DNA of 64,000 nt. Source: Gonapodya prolifera JEL478. Its lineage: Eukaryota; Monoblepharomycota; Monoblepharidomycetes; Monoblepharidales; Gonapodyaceae. Shown piece after piece: positions 1-10,948 of the stretch; the first letter of the stretch is position 1; each line of letters begins with the position of its first letter. The translations under genes were made by a program, and so were the position numbers. The notes beneath the pieces are model-generated. The model did no database searches. It had not been told where the DNA came from and saw only the letters and a program-made list of their open reading frames with translations. The stretch spans positions 106,439 to 170,438 of the forward strand of contig KQ965781.1 of assembly GCA_001574975.1 (NCBI GenBank), written 5' to 3'.

Positions 1-2
1 TG

Positions 3-161
3 CGGTCTCAGGCCAGTGCCACGCGGGACGTCGCAGAGAGGGAAAGCGTGGACTTGCCCCGATCGGCGACGCCCGTCAGTGCGGGAAAGCCGCCCACGCC
101 GAGTAGTGCGACTGGGAGTATGTCGAGTTTTGTGCTGGGAGTGGCGAGGAGGACTGGGTGA
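3..161 (+). CDS. 3' end of an unidentified protein (partial)
   Basis: The frame is open from the window edge to a TGA at 159-161, giving 52 residues rich in Ser, Thr, Pro and Arg (for example SATPVSAGKPPTPSS near the end). It has no ATG before an internal Met and must be the last exon of a gene that begins outside the window. The composition resembles the disordered tails of neighbouring proteins. A second frame through the same bases stays open to 384 but has a less protein-like composition, so I prefer this one. No function can be given. Confidence 0.4.
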   Translation, partial: RSQASATRDVAERESVDLPRSATPVSAGKPPTPSSATGSMSSFVLGVARRTG

Positions 162-384
162 GGCGTGTGGGGTGAGGGTGTGGGAAGGAGTGGTGGTGGT
201 GGAACCGTGCGGTTTATTTTTTACAGTTGTGGTGATATTTCCCCCCGATATCATGTTTTGTGGTTTCAATCATCCTCCGCTCGTTTTCGTGCTCGTGACT
301 GTTTTCACGAAGTACTGTATCAATAGAGAGAGCACGTGTCATAATCAGAAAACCGATAGTGACGTGTCGGAGACCCACCTTTGA

Positions 385-790
385 TCACTTGCTTGACGTG
401 GTGAGGGCATCCTTGATGCCCTGGACGGTGTTCGCAAGGCCGCTGCCCGAGGTACTTCCTGTGTCAGTGGTGGACCTTTCAACTGCGGTGGGGACTTGGG
501 CTGTTCCCGGGTTCCTGGGGGAGGTTGAGTGACGGTTTTGACGACACGATGACGAAAGACACGAATCCACGAGAGGAGAACAGCGCGACCAGGAAAGTGG
601 ATATTAGTATCGATCAATACGAGACGGATGACGTCCGGGCTCTCCAGCGCTCTGGAACTCACTCAGAAGTCTTCTTGCCCACGGCAGTTCCCATTGCGTT
701 GAGTTCGCCCTCCTTCGCCGGCTGCGTTGTCGATGGAGACTGGAAGCTCTCGTCGGGAGTGTTTGCGAATGCGGAGGGAGAGTTCTGCAT
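385..790 (-). CDS. Small two-exon hypothetical protein, 85 residues
   Basis: Exon 1 runs 790-663 and exon 2 runs 514-385. The 148-bp intron has a GTGAGT donor and a polypyrimidine-CAG acceptor, and the split codon joins in frame. The product is hydrophilic and Ser/Thr-rich, beginning MQNSPSAFANTPDESF and ending GLANTVQGIKDALTTSSK. The Gly-Leu-Ala/Gly-Ile-Lys pattern near the C terminus vaguely recalls small CsbD-like or amphipathic stress proteins, but the match is too weak to name. It converges with the preceding plus-strand gene, and its start lies about 390 bp from the next plus-strand gene. Confidence 0.5.
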
Positions 791-1180
791 GTTCGTGGAG
801 TTGAAGCGGTGAAATATGTGCTGTGACGTTGTGTTATATGCGAGCTGCGGTCGTCACAAAATTAAGTTTTGAATATTATGATCTTTGAAAAAGAAGAGAA
901 CGTGTATCAAAATAAAACATTTGTTTAACCCTTTTTGCTTTTTGTAACCCTAGCAATCAAAGAAGAGCTTAAAGATCGGTCGGCACCACTCAAGGAAAAA
1001 TCTTAAAGCACTTGCAAACAAGATGTGAGACTGAAGACGGGGGGTTTCGAGTCTCTATGTCATCCGTTGTTACCAGTTTGTGGCACATGCACGGTCCATG
1101 TTGGTACTGTATTGTGTTTGACGTGCAAGCCCCGCACAGCACGAATCGCAACATCGGCGAGCGGATTCCCACGCATTGTG
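791..1180. other. Intergenic region between divergent genes
   Basis: No convincing coding frame. AT-rich around 860-960 with A-runs, which fits a shared promoter for the small minus-strand gene and the large plus-strand gene. No recognisable regulatory motif beyond that. Confidence 0.4.
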
Positions 1181-4100
1181 ATGAGCACGCGCGCGATGGG
1201 GGACGGGCGGGGCGTGGTCAGTCCGCTGGGGTACAGGCAGTACAGGGGACTGACCAGCGAGGCAGACGTGCTGATGGAGATCGACGACGCAGACCTCAAC
1301 GAGCTCGTGCCAGAGGACGGCGACGACCTCGACCTGCTCGACGTCATGAGCGTCGCGGGGGGATTCGACAGGGGAGACTCGATGCGGGGTGTTGGGGGGG
1401 GGCTAGACAGGGGCGATCGCACACCGGGAGGACGCTCGTTTCTGGCCAGCGAGACACCCCCGCACACCACACCGTTTGCGGGCATGCGCGACGGGGACGG
1501 GAACGTGCAGGACTACCTGCAGTCCCCCACGCGAGCCAACAAGTACGCGGAGTCGCCCACAACACCAACACACCGCTCGTCGTTCTCCGGACGCGCAATG
1601 TCTCCGTCAAGACAACCATCGGCGCGAGAAGAAGCGATCATGAAATGGCTCGCCACGGACGACCCGAATTCCGTCCCGCCGGACTTGACTCCGCAGGCCA
1701 AGTACCAATCCCCCCGAACAAGCGCCCCCGTCCACTCAAAGCGCGCCTCGGGGTCCAGCGTGTTCGGTCCAGACGAGTTTGCCATGCTGCTCGGGTCCAT
1801 GCGCGAGCCATCCCCCCGCCGCTCCACCATTACTGCCACAACGCCCGAATCCAACACCCGCCGCCGAAGTGCCACCATCGCTGGACCCGCTGACAGATCT
1901 CCTTCACGTGGTTCTTCTCACTCCACTTCCAACTCCAACTCCAACTCCTACACAAACGGAACTCGCACGACCGCACTCGTGACCTCGGCCGCGCTTCACT
2001 CCTCCGCTTCGGGGTCTGGCACGCTCCGCCGGACCATGTCTTCCGACGCCACGTCGACGTCCACGACGGACTTGCGTGTGAATGGGTCCGGCGCGAGAGA
2101 CAGAGAGGATTTGGATTCGTCGGTGTGGAGGTTGGGTGATAGTTCGGGCGCTAAATGTGAGTTTTGGATCTTTGGACGTTCTTTCGCTGAGGACGGAAGC
2201 TGCGGAAACTGGAAGCGCACGGATACCTGCGTATGGACTCGATGGTCAAACATTCCGTTGATCATACTAGGGAGGAACAAGCCATGCCTTTGAGTTGTCA
2301 GCTCAATTGGATCTTCTGTTACTGGATCACAGATTCTGGAATCGCGCGACTCCCTCTCCCCATGGTACACTCCTCGAAGCAGTCACTTTAACCCTCCTTC
2401 CCCGGCGCAGCTGTATCACCCACACCCTCCATGGCACCTCCTCCGCCACCACCACTCCCTCACCCATACCCATCCGCCCCTCCCACCACAGTGCCCCGCC
2501 TCACCACATCACAACTCCCCACTCGCCGCCCCACCAGCGCACCAACATCCCGCCTTGGTTCGGGGTCCAGCTCCGCGAACGGCTCTCTCCTGGCCCTGCA
2601 CGCGTCTCCTTTCGTTGACGCCGGGTCCATGGACTTACTTGCCGCGGATCGGAGGGGAAAGGGCGGGTCGAGAGAGGTCGTGGCCAGTGTGGACGCCGTT
2701 ATTGACGAGGCGGCGCCTGTTGTTCAGCCCAGGGTTGGTAGGAGGGAAGCCCGGCCAGTCTCGGCCTCCGTATCGGCGTCCCAGCTTGTAGACGAGGCCC
2801 TGAGGACGTTGGACGAGACCGAGCCCTGGCCCTCACGTGGGCGGACCTCTGCAAGGACGGCAGGAGCCACGCTGCCAGTACAGAGCAAGACGCCTCGAAC
2901 GGCGGTCAAGACCGCTCCACACGCCGAGACGCCAGCGTCGGCGTCCACACCGCCGCCGTCAAACTCCCCACCCGTGCCCGCGCCCGCGCCAGAACCAGTC
3001 CCGGCTCCAGCACCGACAATACCAACACAACTTCGCCCGACCCGTGCCCGCGCTGGGTCGACCACATCGACTCACTCCGCCGACGCTACGTCCACGTCTT
3101 CGTTCCCCCCTCCGTCATCTTTACCAGTGCGGGCTCAATCGCGGGACCGACCCGCCGGCTCCACGGGGCTGCCGCCAAGCCCGACCACCCCAGGACCCCC
3201 ACCGAGCCCCAGCCGGCCCACGCCAGGACTTCCTGGCCTGGGTGGCTCGTCGCTCTTGCCCCGAAGCCGGTCCCAATCCAAATCCGCCTCAGCTTCCTCC
3301 CTCCCCACATCCACCTCCACCCCGTACAACTCCGCCCCACCCTCGCACACACCCTCGCTTGAAGAACTCGGTGTACTCCCAGCCACGACGCCCATCGTGC
3401 ACGTCCCCGTCGTTCCGGTCATGGTATCGGGCACCACGATCGTGCAAGTCGCGACCCCGCAGCCCTCCCCCGCCTTATCGAGGAGTAGGAGCGCGAGTGG
3501 CGCCACGGGAGCCTCCACGAGGATGGATACGGCGAGTGGCAGACGCGTGGGCGGTATGACGGCGGCCGGGCAGTTGGGCGCGCTCAAGGGTGGTGCGGGG
3601 AAAGTCGGCGTGGGGAGGTCTGCGTCCACCGCCAACTCTGTCGCGGCGCCTGCCCCTCCCAAGCCGGCACCGGCCCCAGAGCCCCCGATTGCGGCGGCAT
3701 TACCAAGGTCAGCGAGCCACCCTACGAAACTCCTCCTCCCGGGCTTCTCGGGCTCCACGCTGCCCAAGGGATTCAAACTGTCCGACGCGGCCGCCGCGCT
3801 TGCCGAGGCTGACGGGCTCGTGGACGATCCGGGCGCGATAGCACCTGCACCTGCTCTAACGCCGGGAACGAAGCTGTCCCGACCGGGGCCGCGACCCGGA
3901 CCGCTTACGACGGGCGCTCTCCCGTCAGGGTCGGCGAGAGTCGCCGCGTCGCCTACCCGACCGGGCGCCAAGTCCGCAACGGGAACCGCAGCGTCACCCA
4001 CGCGGACTTCGGCCCCAGCGAAGGCTGCCCCGCCGGCGCGTGGGAGGGCACTTAGTGATGCCCAGCTCAAGGGTTTGTCGGGCGGCAGCGGTGGTGGGAC

Positions 4101-5091
4101 GAGCACAGCAGCCCTGCCGAAAGTAGGGGCGAGGACGGGCGGTCCGAGCGCGCACGGGCGGGCGCTAAGTGACGCCCAGTTGCGTGGTGTTGGGATCGGT
4201 GGTGTTATCGTGCCCACACCTGCGGCGGTCTCCGCCCCGCCCGCAGCCTTGCCGGCCACTCCTATAGGCCTTGAAACCGTGCTGGGCTCGTCAGCGTCGC
4301 TTGCCTCGTCGACCTCGTCGCTCGCGTCCTCACTTGCCAATGCCGCTGCTGCTCAGGGTATTGCCCCCGCGCGAAGACCGCGGCCGTTGTCACTTTCGGG
4401 GTCGGGCGAGCTCATCGAGTCGATGATTCCCATGCTCGTGTCTGCGCTGCCTATAAGACGGTCACCCTCGGCAGGCTCGCAACGGTCCTCCCGCCCGCCG
4501 TCGGAAGTATCGTCACGGGCCGGGTCGGATCCGGGCGACTTGTCGACCCTTTCTGGTGCACCAGGTCCACCGTCAAGACTTCCTGTCCGGCAGGGAAGTT
4601 CGCGTGCGGGAAGCGAGCCCGATCTTACTGCTTTATCGGGGACACAGGGACCCGTGTCGCGGCTTCCTGTTCGGCAGGGCTCGGTTGGTGGCGGAAGTGC
4701 CGTCGGTGTGTTCTCGTCACGGGATTCGGACGGGGGGTCCGTCGCGGCGAGTTCGGAGGCTGCGAGTAGCTCCGTGGCGTTTTCAGGCGTGGGAGTTGGG
4801 GTCAGTGCGGGGGGCACGCAGCTCCCGCGGCGGCCGCCGAACAGGTCTGTAGGAGCATCGCCGACTCGGTCCAATACGTCATCGTCGGTGGCAGCCGCTG
4901 CTCCACCGCCGGCAGTGACGCGGCGAACGTCCGCAAAGTCCGTGGGGTCGGCAAGTGGTATGGGCATGAGTGGGAAGAGGCAGCCCTCGGCCGTTATTAA
5001 GATACCCGGAGCGGATGGAGACGAAAACGATGACATTGCGGTTGGAGCTGGGGGCTGGCTGGGTGGTGGTGGCGCCACTAGGCATCGTTAA
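1181..5091 (+). CDS. Large Ser/Pro/Ala-rich disordered protein, about 1218 residues
   Basis: Two exons: 1181-2156 and 2411-5091. The donor is GTGAGT at 2157 and the acceptor ends GCAG at 2410; the phase-1 junction restores one frame. The ATG at 1181 is the first in frame, since the open frame further upstream starts only from GTG. An acidic patch near residues 20-50 (EIDDADLN, EDGDDLDLLDV) is followed by long low-complexity Ser, Pro, Thr and Ala stretches. Short motifs are duplicated inside: GRALSDAQL occurs twice near 4045 and 4160, and SRLPVRQGS occurs twice near 4570 and 4660. No catalytic domain or membrane segment is visible. It could be a scaffold or signalling protein, but nothing identifies the family. 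Confidence 0.6.
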
Positions 5092-5841
5092 ATTAGCACT
5101 CTCGAGGACTTGGTATATGCTAGGGTGAATTTTTGGAACGGTTGTGTACGTCGCGCGAATGTGTAAACTGTTGTCAATTGTAATATCCCCAAGATGAACA
5201 TGGTCATGCAACATTACTAAACGGTGGCGAATACCTTATAGTCGAGTGCGGCTTCATTTTGCGTGTAAGCCTTCTGGGAACGGCACAATGTTTGTTTACT
5301 GACCCACCGCTCACCAAAGGTTACACAACTCAAGGTAACTAAAGGCGATTTACAAGCACATTCAAAAAAATCATTCAATAAATATAGTAAACAGAGCTAC
5401 TTACTAGACCAGTAAGAATGCCTGTTTTATACCTACTTTGATGTTGAGTCGGACTGTCGGTGTGTGGCGGGTCAATGCCCAAGTGAGGCACCCGGAGAAA
5501 GTTACAGGAGCAGGCACGCGGTCGCTGCGGGAGACGTGTTCCTTCTGTTGCGCGGTCAGAGCTAACTACAAAGAAACTAGAAATGCAGGACAGGTAAGCC
5601 CTCAATCAGACCCTCAGCCGTTTTTCGGCTTTGGACGTGCCGCCTTGTCGCCCCCTGATTCGTACCTGGACTCTTTCTCCCACTCGATAGTCATCAACCA
5701 CCAATCGGCGAGGCCGAGCAGGAGAACTTGTCTCTCCACCAGCAGACATCGCACAAGGCCAGGGAGGCTCCCGTGGGCACATACTCCCCGCCTTATCTAT
5801 CACCCCTGAGACCTTCGTACACCCACCACCCGAAGCCATCC
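5092..5841. other. Intergenic region upstream of the PB1 array
   Basis: About 750 bp with only short, unconvincing frames. It holds the 3' flank of the disordered-protein gene and the promoter of PB1-A. I see no repeat or RNA gene. Confidence 0.4.
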
Positions 5842-7636
5842 ATGGGCCTGCGAAAGATCAGAATAGAGTACTGGGAAGGTACGTTGGCGCTGATGCGAGC
5901 TGATCAAACGCTGTCCGGGAAAATCGAAGAAAAACCAATTTCGGCGTTGCACCCTGTCCTTTTTCAACCAAAACCCAGGTGTGAAAATCCTCGTTCTCCG
6001 GGACGACAACCTCCCTAGAACATACGAGGAGTTCGCCTTCACAGTCTGCGCCAAAGTACCCGCTATCCGTGCAGCAGCTGAGCAGTTTGTGCTTCGATTG
6101 CGATGGAAGGACCCCGAGCAGCCGGATCGTATGGTCCATCTGGACGACGACGACGATTTGGAGCTGCTTTACGAGAGTGGGAATATTGCGGTGGTGATGG
6201 TGGAGCTTGAAGAGGTACGTTGAGCATCCCGTCCCCAAGCCACGTTCTGCTTCGAAGCCTGCCATTGACGAATCCATGTGACAGACCAGCGAAGAAACCG
6301 TCGAGCAACTATGGACCAAAGAGCGTATCGCACTCGTCAAGGATGCCATGAACGCACGTCAGGCAGAGCAACGACAGGGTGCCAGAGCTCACCAGCAAGC
6401 GCAATTCGATCAACCGAAACAAACATTTGCCTTCACCGAAGTCTCGTCCATCTCCGAACGCTCGTACAACGGAAGCAACCCATACCTGCCGTCCGCGTAC
6501 CAGCCTTTTGATGGAAGCGCCGATAGCGTCCGGAGTAGTAATAGCTCCTCTCCCATGAGCAAGTACGTTTGGTGCATTTGAATGTAACATAGACTGCGCC
6601 TTTTATTGACCTCGTTTCTACCATCTACCGGGCAGCATGAACCCCCCACCATACCCCGACTCCCACAAGCGCGGCCTTTCCGACGTGACGCTTTCCGATG
6701 CGATGGGGCATCTGAGCCTCAAGGAGCGCCTTACAAACCTGATCGCCGAACCTGCGTTCTTAGACGCCTCCCTCACGGGGGGTGCGGCGGTGCAGGTCGT
6801 GTCGGTGGCGATATCGGGGCGGGAGTTCAAGTTCCCGCTGGAGTTCAAGAACGCCATGACGGCGACGAATGCCGAATTGATGGGTGTTTTGGGGAAGCCG
6901 TTATGGATTGGGCAGAGGTCTTGGGGGTATAAGAGGGTGAGTGGTACGCGGTGGTTTGAGGGGATTGGACGAGAAATCTGATGGCGGCTCGTCGGTTCTC
7001 GAATGGTGATATAGTTGAAGTTTGACGAGGATGATATGACAATCACCTACATGCCTCGCAAGAGCAGCACGCGCGCCAAGTTCCAGTCCGACACCGAATA
7101 CCACTTCGTAAGTTATCCAAAGAATTCGGTCTCTAGACTACGGTGAAAGTACTAATCGCTCACCCCCCATCCAGACAATCTTCTTCGACTCTCGCCCCCT
7201 CTTCCGCGCCGCCATGGAAAACTACTCGGACAAGATCGAGACCCTCACGCTCGAAGACTTCCGCCCCACATTCGTGAGCCCCATCTCCATCGTGCGGGAC
7301 ATTGGCAACGACCGCATGCCCATCACGACCGAATGGGCGTGCATATCGCCCCCTGTTGAGCTGCTTGTGGAAAATGCAAAGGCAGGGGGACGGTACCATT
7401 GCGTGTATGTGGTCAAAGATGCAAGGAATCCGGTGTTGAGCGAGAGTGGCAGGATTAGGCTGCAGACGTGGTTGAAGACGCAGTTGATTGCGGGGGCGTG
7501 GAGTGAGTGTGGTATTTTCCCCATCGTGTCCAGTATCGTGATTTTAACAGCTGTGCATCGATTACCAGCGTCCGGCGGCAAGCCTGATTCGTTTGGGTTC
7601 GGCGCCCACAGCAATGGTGTTGTTCACCTCGCTTGA
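5842..7636 (+). CDS. PB1-A: PB1-domain protein with conserved C-terminal module, about 446 residues
   Basis: Seven exons: 5842-5878, 5979-6214, 6285-6562, 6636-6936, 7015-7107, 7175-7502 and 7569-7636, with all phases consistent. The last acceptor could instead be at 7550. Residues 1-91 are a PB1 domain: a basic first strand (LRKIRIEYW) and an acidic OPCA-type loop (HLDDDDDLELLYESG). An intron splits it after codon 12. A conserved LWTKER motif follows, then a Ser/Tyr/Pro-rich linker to about residue 215, then the C-terminal module shared by all six paralogues: a Phe-Pro-Leu strand, ELMGVLGKP, a QRSWGYK motif, a beta-rich TITYMPRKS segment, then EWACISPP and a basic helix ending AGAW. PB1 domains mediate heterotypic pairing, and this one carries both faces. 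The C-terminal module is unrecognised. Confidence 0.8.
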
Positions 7637-7987
7637 TAGGTTTATTTCCCGGTGGTAGGACTGTCATTGTGGTTTGCGGCACATAATTCGGCCCCTGCAG
7701 TGATAGAGGCGCCGCCAGGTTTCTTTTTGTCTTTTATTTTTGGCACAATGTAAAATTTTTCTAAAGAAAAAAGCAACCTTGCTCACATTAGGAGGTAGTC
7801 TCCGCGGCAATAAAAGATAGGCATTCCAGGTTTCATGGAGGTGCCTCGCAGCTCCTGGCTGTCTCCTGGAGACAACAACCGCCACACTGCCGCTCGTACG
7901 GGAAAACACAACGCCCCAAACACCACGAGTGAGCTGTCTTTGCACAACCCGAATCACGTCGCGACCACACCTTATCTCGGGGGGGCG
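7637..7987. other. Intergenic region between PB1-A and PB1-B
   Basis: About 350 bp separates the two genes. It contains a T-rich and A-rich patch at 7725-7780 that could serve 3'-end formation of PB1-A, followed by the presumed PB1-B promoter. No gene seen. Confidence 0.4.
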
Positions 7988-10065
7988 ATGTCAAAGAAGC
8001 TGAGAGTTCACTACTGGGATGGTGAAGTCCTGGTCTTGTCACGTGCTCCCTTGCCATTTCTGACACGGAAATGCTCGCATTGCAGGTATAAAGATCATCG
8101 CTCTTCGGGACAGCTTTCCAGAGACGTACGATTCGTTCGTCCATCTCCTCCTCGTCCGTATCCCCGCGGTGGCCCGAACTGCCGCGACGTACGTGGTTCG
8201 ACTGCAGTATCAGGATAAATCAGGCCAGTCGGTCGTGCTGGAAGATGATAACGATTTGGTGACAATGTGGGGCGAGAGTGGCGATACGGTGGAGGTGATG
8301 CTGGAGCTGAGAGAGGTTCGGCTTTGGATGGGTTTTGAGGCATGCATTCCGCGCAGACCTACCTGACATGCACCTCTGTAAAGGCATCTATAGCTACACG
8401 AAATCTTCTATGGCCCGAGCATCGCATCAAGTCGTTTCAGCCGAGATTCTTCACCACATCTTCAACACTTCCTTCCGCACCACCACCGAAAGAGCCACCT
8501 GCGGAAGCACCCCCCCCCATCTCTCTCAACCCTCACCAACTTTCTTCCGAACTCTCCCTTCGAGCCGTACTTGGGCAGAACCAGAACTGGTCGGCGGAAG
8601 GGATGAGCCAGCTGGCCAATAAACTCTCGGTGCTTGCCATGCAGCGTTCCAACAGTGAGCGGTCCATTCCAAACGGAGCACGCCAACTTTAGGCGCACAT
8701 TGACGTCTTCCCGAACTGATCCGTGCATCGCAGGCCAACTGAGTTCCGGCTCGACTGCTGTCTCCCGGCGTCCCAGCATGAGCACCTTGACATCACCCGT
8801 CTCCGTCTCCAGCGGCTCCTCCCAAATTGGGAGCAGCTTCCCATCTCCCAACATAACCCTTTTCTCAGACGGCGCCTCGCACATGTCGGACCTGGATGCC
8901 TTTTCGTTGCATTCTGGAACCTCCAGTCAGCGATACGGGTCCGAGAGCATGCTGAATGCCTCGTACGCCCCCTCCCACTCCCGGCAGAACAGCTACGAGG
9001 GACAGTATCGGTTGGACCATTCACGCCAAGCGAGTCTCAACGGAGACATGAGCTCCTATGTTTCGGCGGCGTCTCGACAATCGAGCCTTGACGTGCAGCG
9101 ATTCCCTCACTCGCACTCGCGCCAACCGAGTATTCATGAAAGCTCCAATTCCTCCATACCATCATGTGAGATTCCAGACCGATAAAGGCGATAGGGGTAT
9201 TATCCTCGAAACTAAGCCATTCCTTCTCCAGCCGACAACGGCGAAGCCTCTACTCACTTCAAAATTCGCATCTTCGATCAAGAGCACCACTTTCCCTTAT
9301 CGTGGAGGAACTCTGCGAGTTCGTCTCCCCAGGAGCTCATGGGGGTGCTGGCGAAACCGGAGTGGGCGACTCAGCGATACCTGGGCTACAAACTGGTGAG
9401 TATTTTCTTCGCACGTGCTCGAACTAGCGACAGAATGTGAATCGATCTTGCGCTCTCAGACGAAGACAGATACCAACCGTCTGTTGCTCTCGTATGCTCC
9501 TCGCAAGTCGAGCCTCCGAGCAGCCTTCAAGAGCGATACGCAGTTCTCATTCGTACGTATAAAGCATTACCGTCTTCAACGGCACGAATCGTCACATTAC
9601 TGCTTCTCCCACCACGCAGACCATTATATTCGAACGACCCCATCTCTTTCAAGTCGCCGTACGAAGTTACCCGCCAAAGCTCGACAGCCTCAACTTCTCC
9701 GACTTCCAAAAGCAGCTCGTCCTCTCACTTACGCAAGCCAGCAGCACTGGCACAGCAAACGACAGTCTTCGCGCCCTGTCCACCGACTGGGCATTCTTGA
9801 GTCCACCGACGGAAATCGTAACGGCGAATGCCAAAGGAGGGGTCATGTACCACTGCGTCTTTCTGGTCAAGGACTCCCGGTCCAAGAATTTGAGCACCGA
9901 GTGCACGTTGAGGCTGCAGTCGTACCTCAAGGCGATCATGATTGATGGGGAGTGGACGCGTGAGTGCGTTGAGCAAATCGTGCACCTTGATTCGCGTCAC
10001 AGTATTCTGACCTGAATTTTTGCATTCTAGTTGGGCGAAAAGGCGTTAAAGGTGGGGATCGCTGA
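7988..10065 (+). CDS. PB1-B: PB1-domain paralogue, about 532 residues
   Basis: Eight exons: 7988-8021, 8086-8315, 8384-8654, 8734-9165, 9232-9395, 9460-9552, 9620-9959 and 10031-10065. All junctions keep one frame. The PB1 domain occupies about residues 1-88, with basic strand KKLRVHYWDG and acidic loop LEDDNDLVTMWGESGD. As in PB1-A, a phase-1 intron splits it just after the first strand. The linker is the longest of the A-C group and is rich in Ser, His, Arg and Gln (repeated HSRQ and SRQ units around residues 245-320). The C-terminal module is recognisable by ELMGVLAKPEW, QRYLGYK, LSYAPRKSS, DWAFLSPP and the closing DGEW. It is the most diverged of the six in the LW motif (NLLWPEHR). Function unknown; likely a scaffold that pairs with other PB1 proteins. 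Confidence 0.78.
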
Positions 10066-10948
10066 TCACCTCTGATACCTTGACCTTTCCGATTTTGCAA
10101 CCGTAAGAACACGGACATTTTTCTGACTTGTTGATTCGTGCTTGTATTTATTCCCTTCAAACGAGTAGAGTTGAATGTTGTCAACCGAAAGCAAAAGCTT
10201 CTTCTAGAAATCAATATTCATCAGGCGACAGGCTGTCAATGAGGATATGTATTTGAGGAGTTCGCCATAGAGCTCGGTGCCGGGTGGGCGAAACAAACGG
10301 AAGAAGGGTTTTATTCGCCAGGTTTGATGTCGCGAAGGGCAGGAGGATCAACCGAACTGACTGCGCAAATGAACAAACCAACTTGGCAATTCCAACATTC
10401 AAAAAGATATTTTCTGTCGGTTCTAGAAGGTATAAAACGGAGGAGCCCAGTAGCCCATATCGGAAACTATATCTTCTGACCACATTACCAGACCACCCAG
10501 AGATGATGACGGGATGGCATTTCTTATATTGAAAAGTACATTCTTGGAGCTGTTTACCGGCAAGTCTTTTTCTTCTTTTTTTTTTGGGGGGGGGGGGGGG
10601 GAAGGTTTGATTTTATCGTGGCATGTGCTGCCCGGTTCTCTGACAAATTTGGAGAGCGTTGATCCCGCATCATCTACTGAAATTATCTCTACAACTATGT
10701 TCATCTTCCAATTTCTGGCTACTTTTGTTCAGGGACAATTCAGAAAAAAAAAAGAACGAAAATTTGCCGAAGGCGGTGAGGCACCGCGGAAAGGAAACGA
10801 GGTCTCCCAACTCAAACCCACACCACAGAATCGTCAGGAGGCCTCCGCATCCGAACTACGCCAGCACCTCGGCATCGATTTTCGGTGCTCTCGCTGGTAC
10901 CTGCTTTCGACCCGCCTCGCCATCTCCCAAAACGGTGTGCCTCCCAAT
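10066..10948. other. Intergenic region between PB1-B and PB1-C with a T/G homopolymer
   Basis: About 880 bp without a convincing gene. It contains a T-run followed by about 17 consecutive Gs near 10572-10602. Such a tract could form unusual DNA structure and is also a typical site of assembly error. The rest holds the 3' flank of PB1-B and the promoter of PB1-C. Confidence 0.45.

Noticed and set aside
16-384. 122-codon plus-strand frame at the left edge
   Set aside because: Composition (Val/Trp/Cys-rich, then Phe-rich) is not protein-like. The frame ending at 161 fits the Ser/Pro style of nearby proteins better.
3135-4340. 401-codon minus-strand frame opposite the large disordered protein
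   Set aside because: A mirror effect of GC-rich, Ser/Pro/Ala codon usage on the other strand. No start context, introns or recognisable motif.
10572-10602. T/G homopolymer as a functional G-quadruplex or telomere-like element
   Set aside because: It is a single homopolymer block, not spaced G-tracts or a telomeric repeat. Assembly error or polymerase slippage explains it as well.
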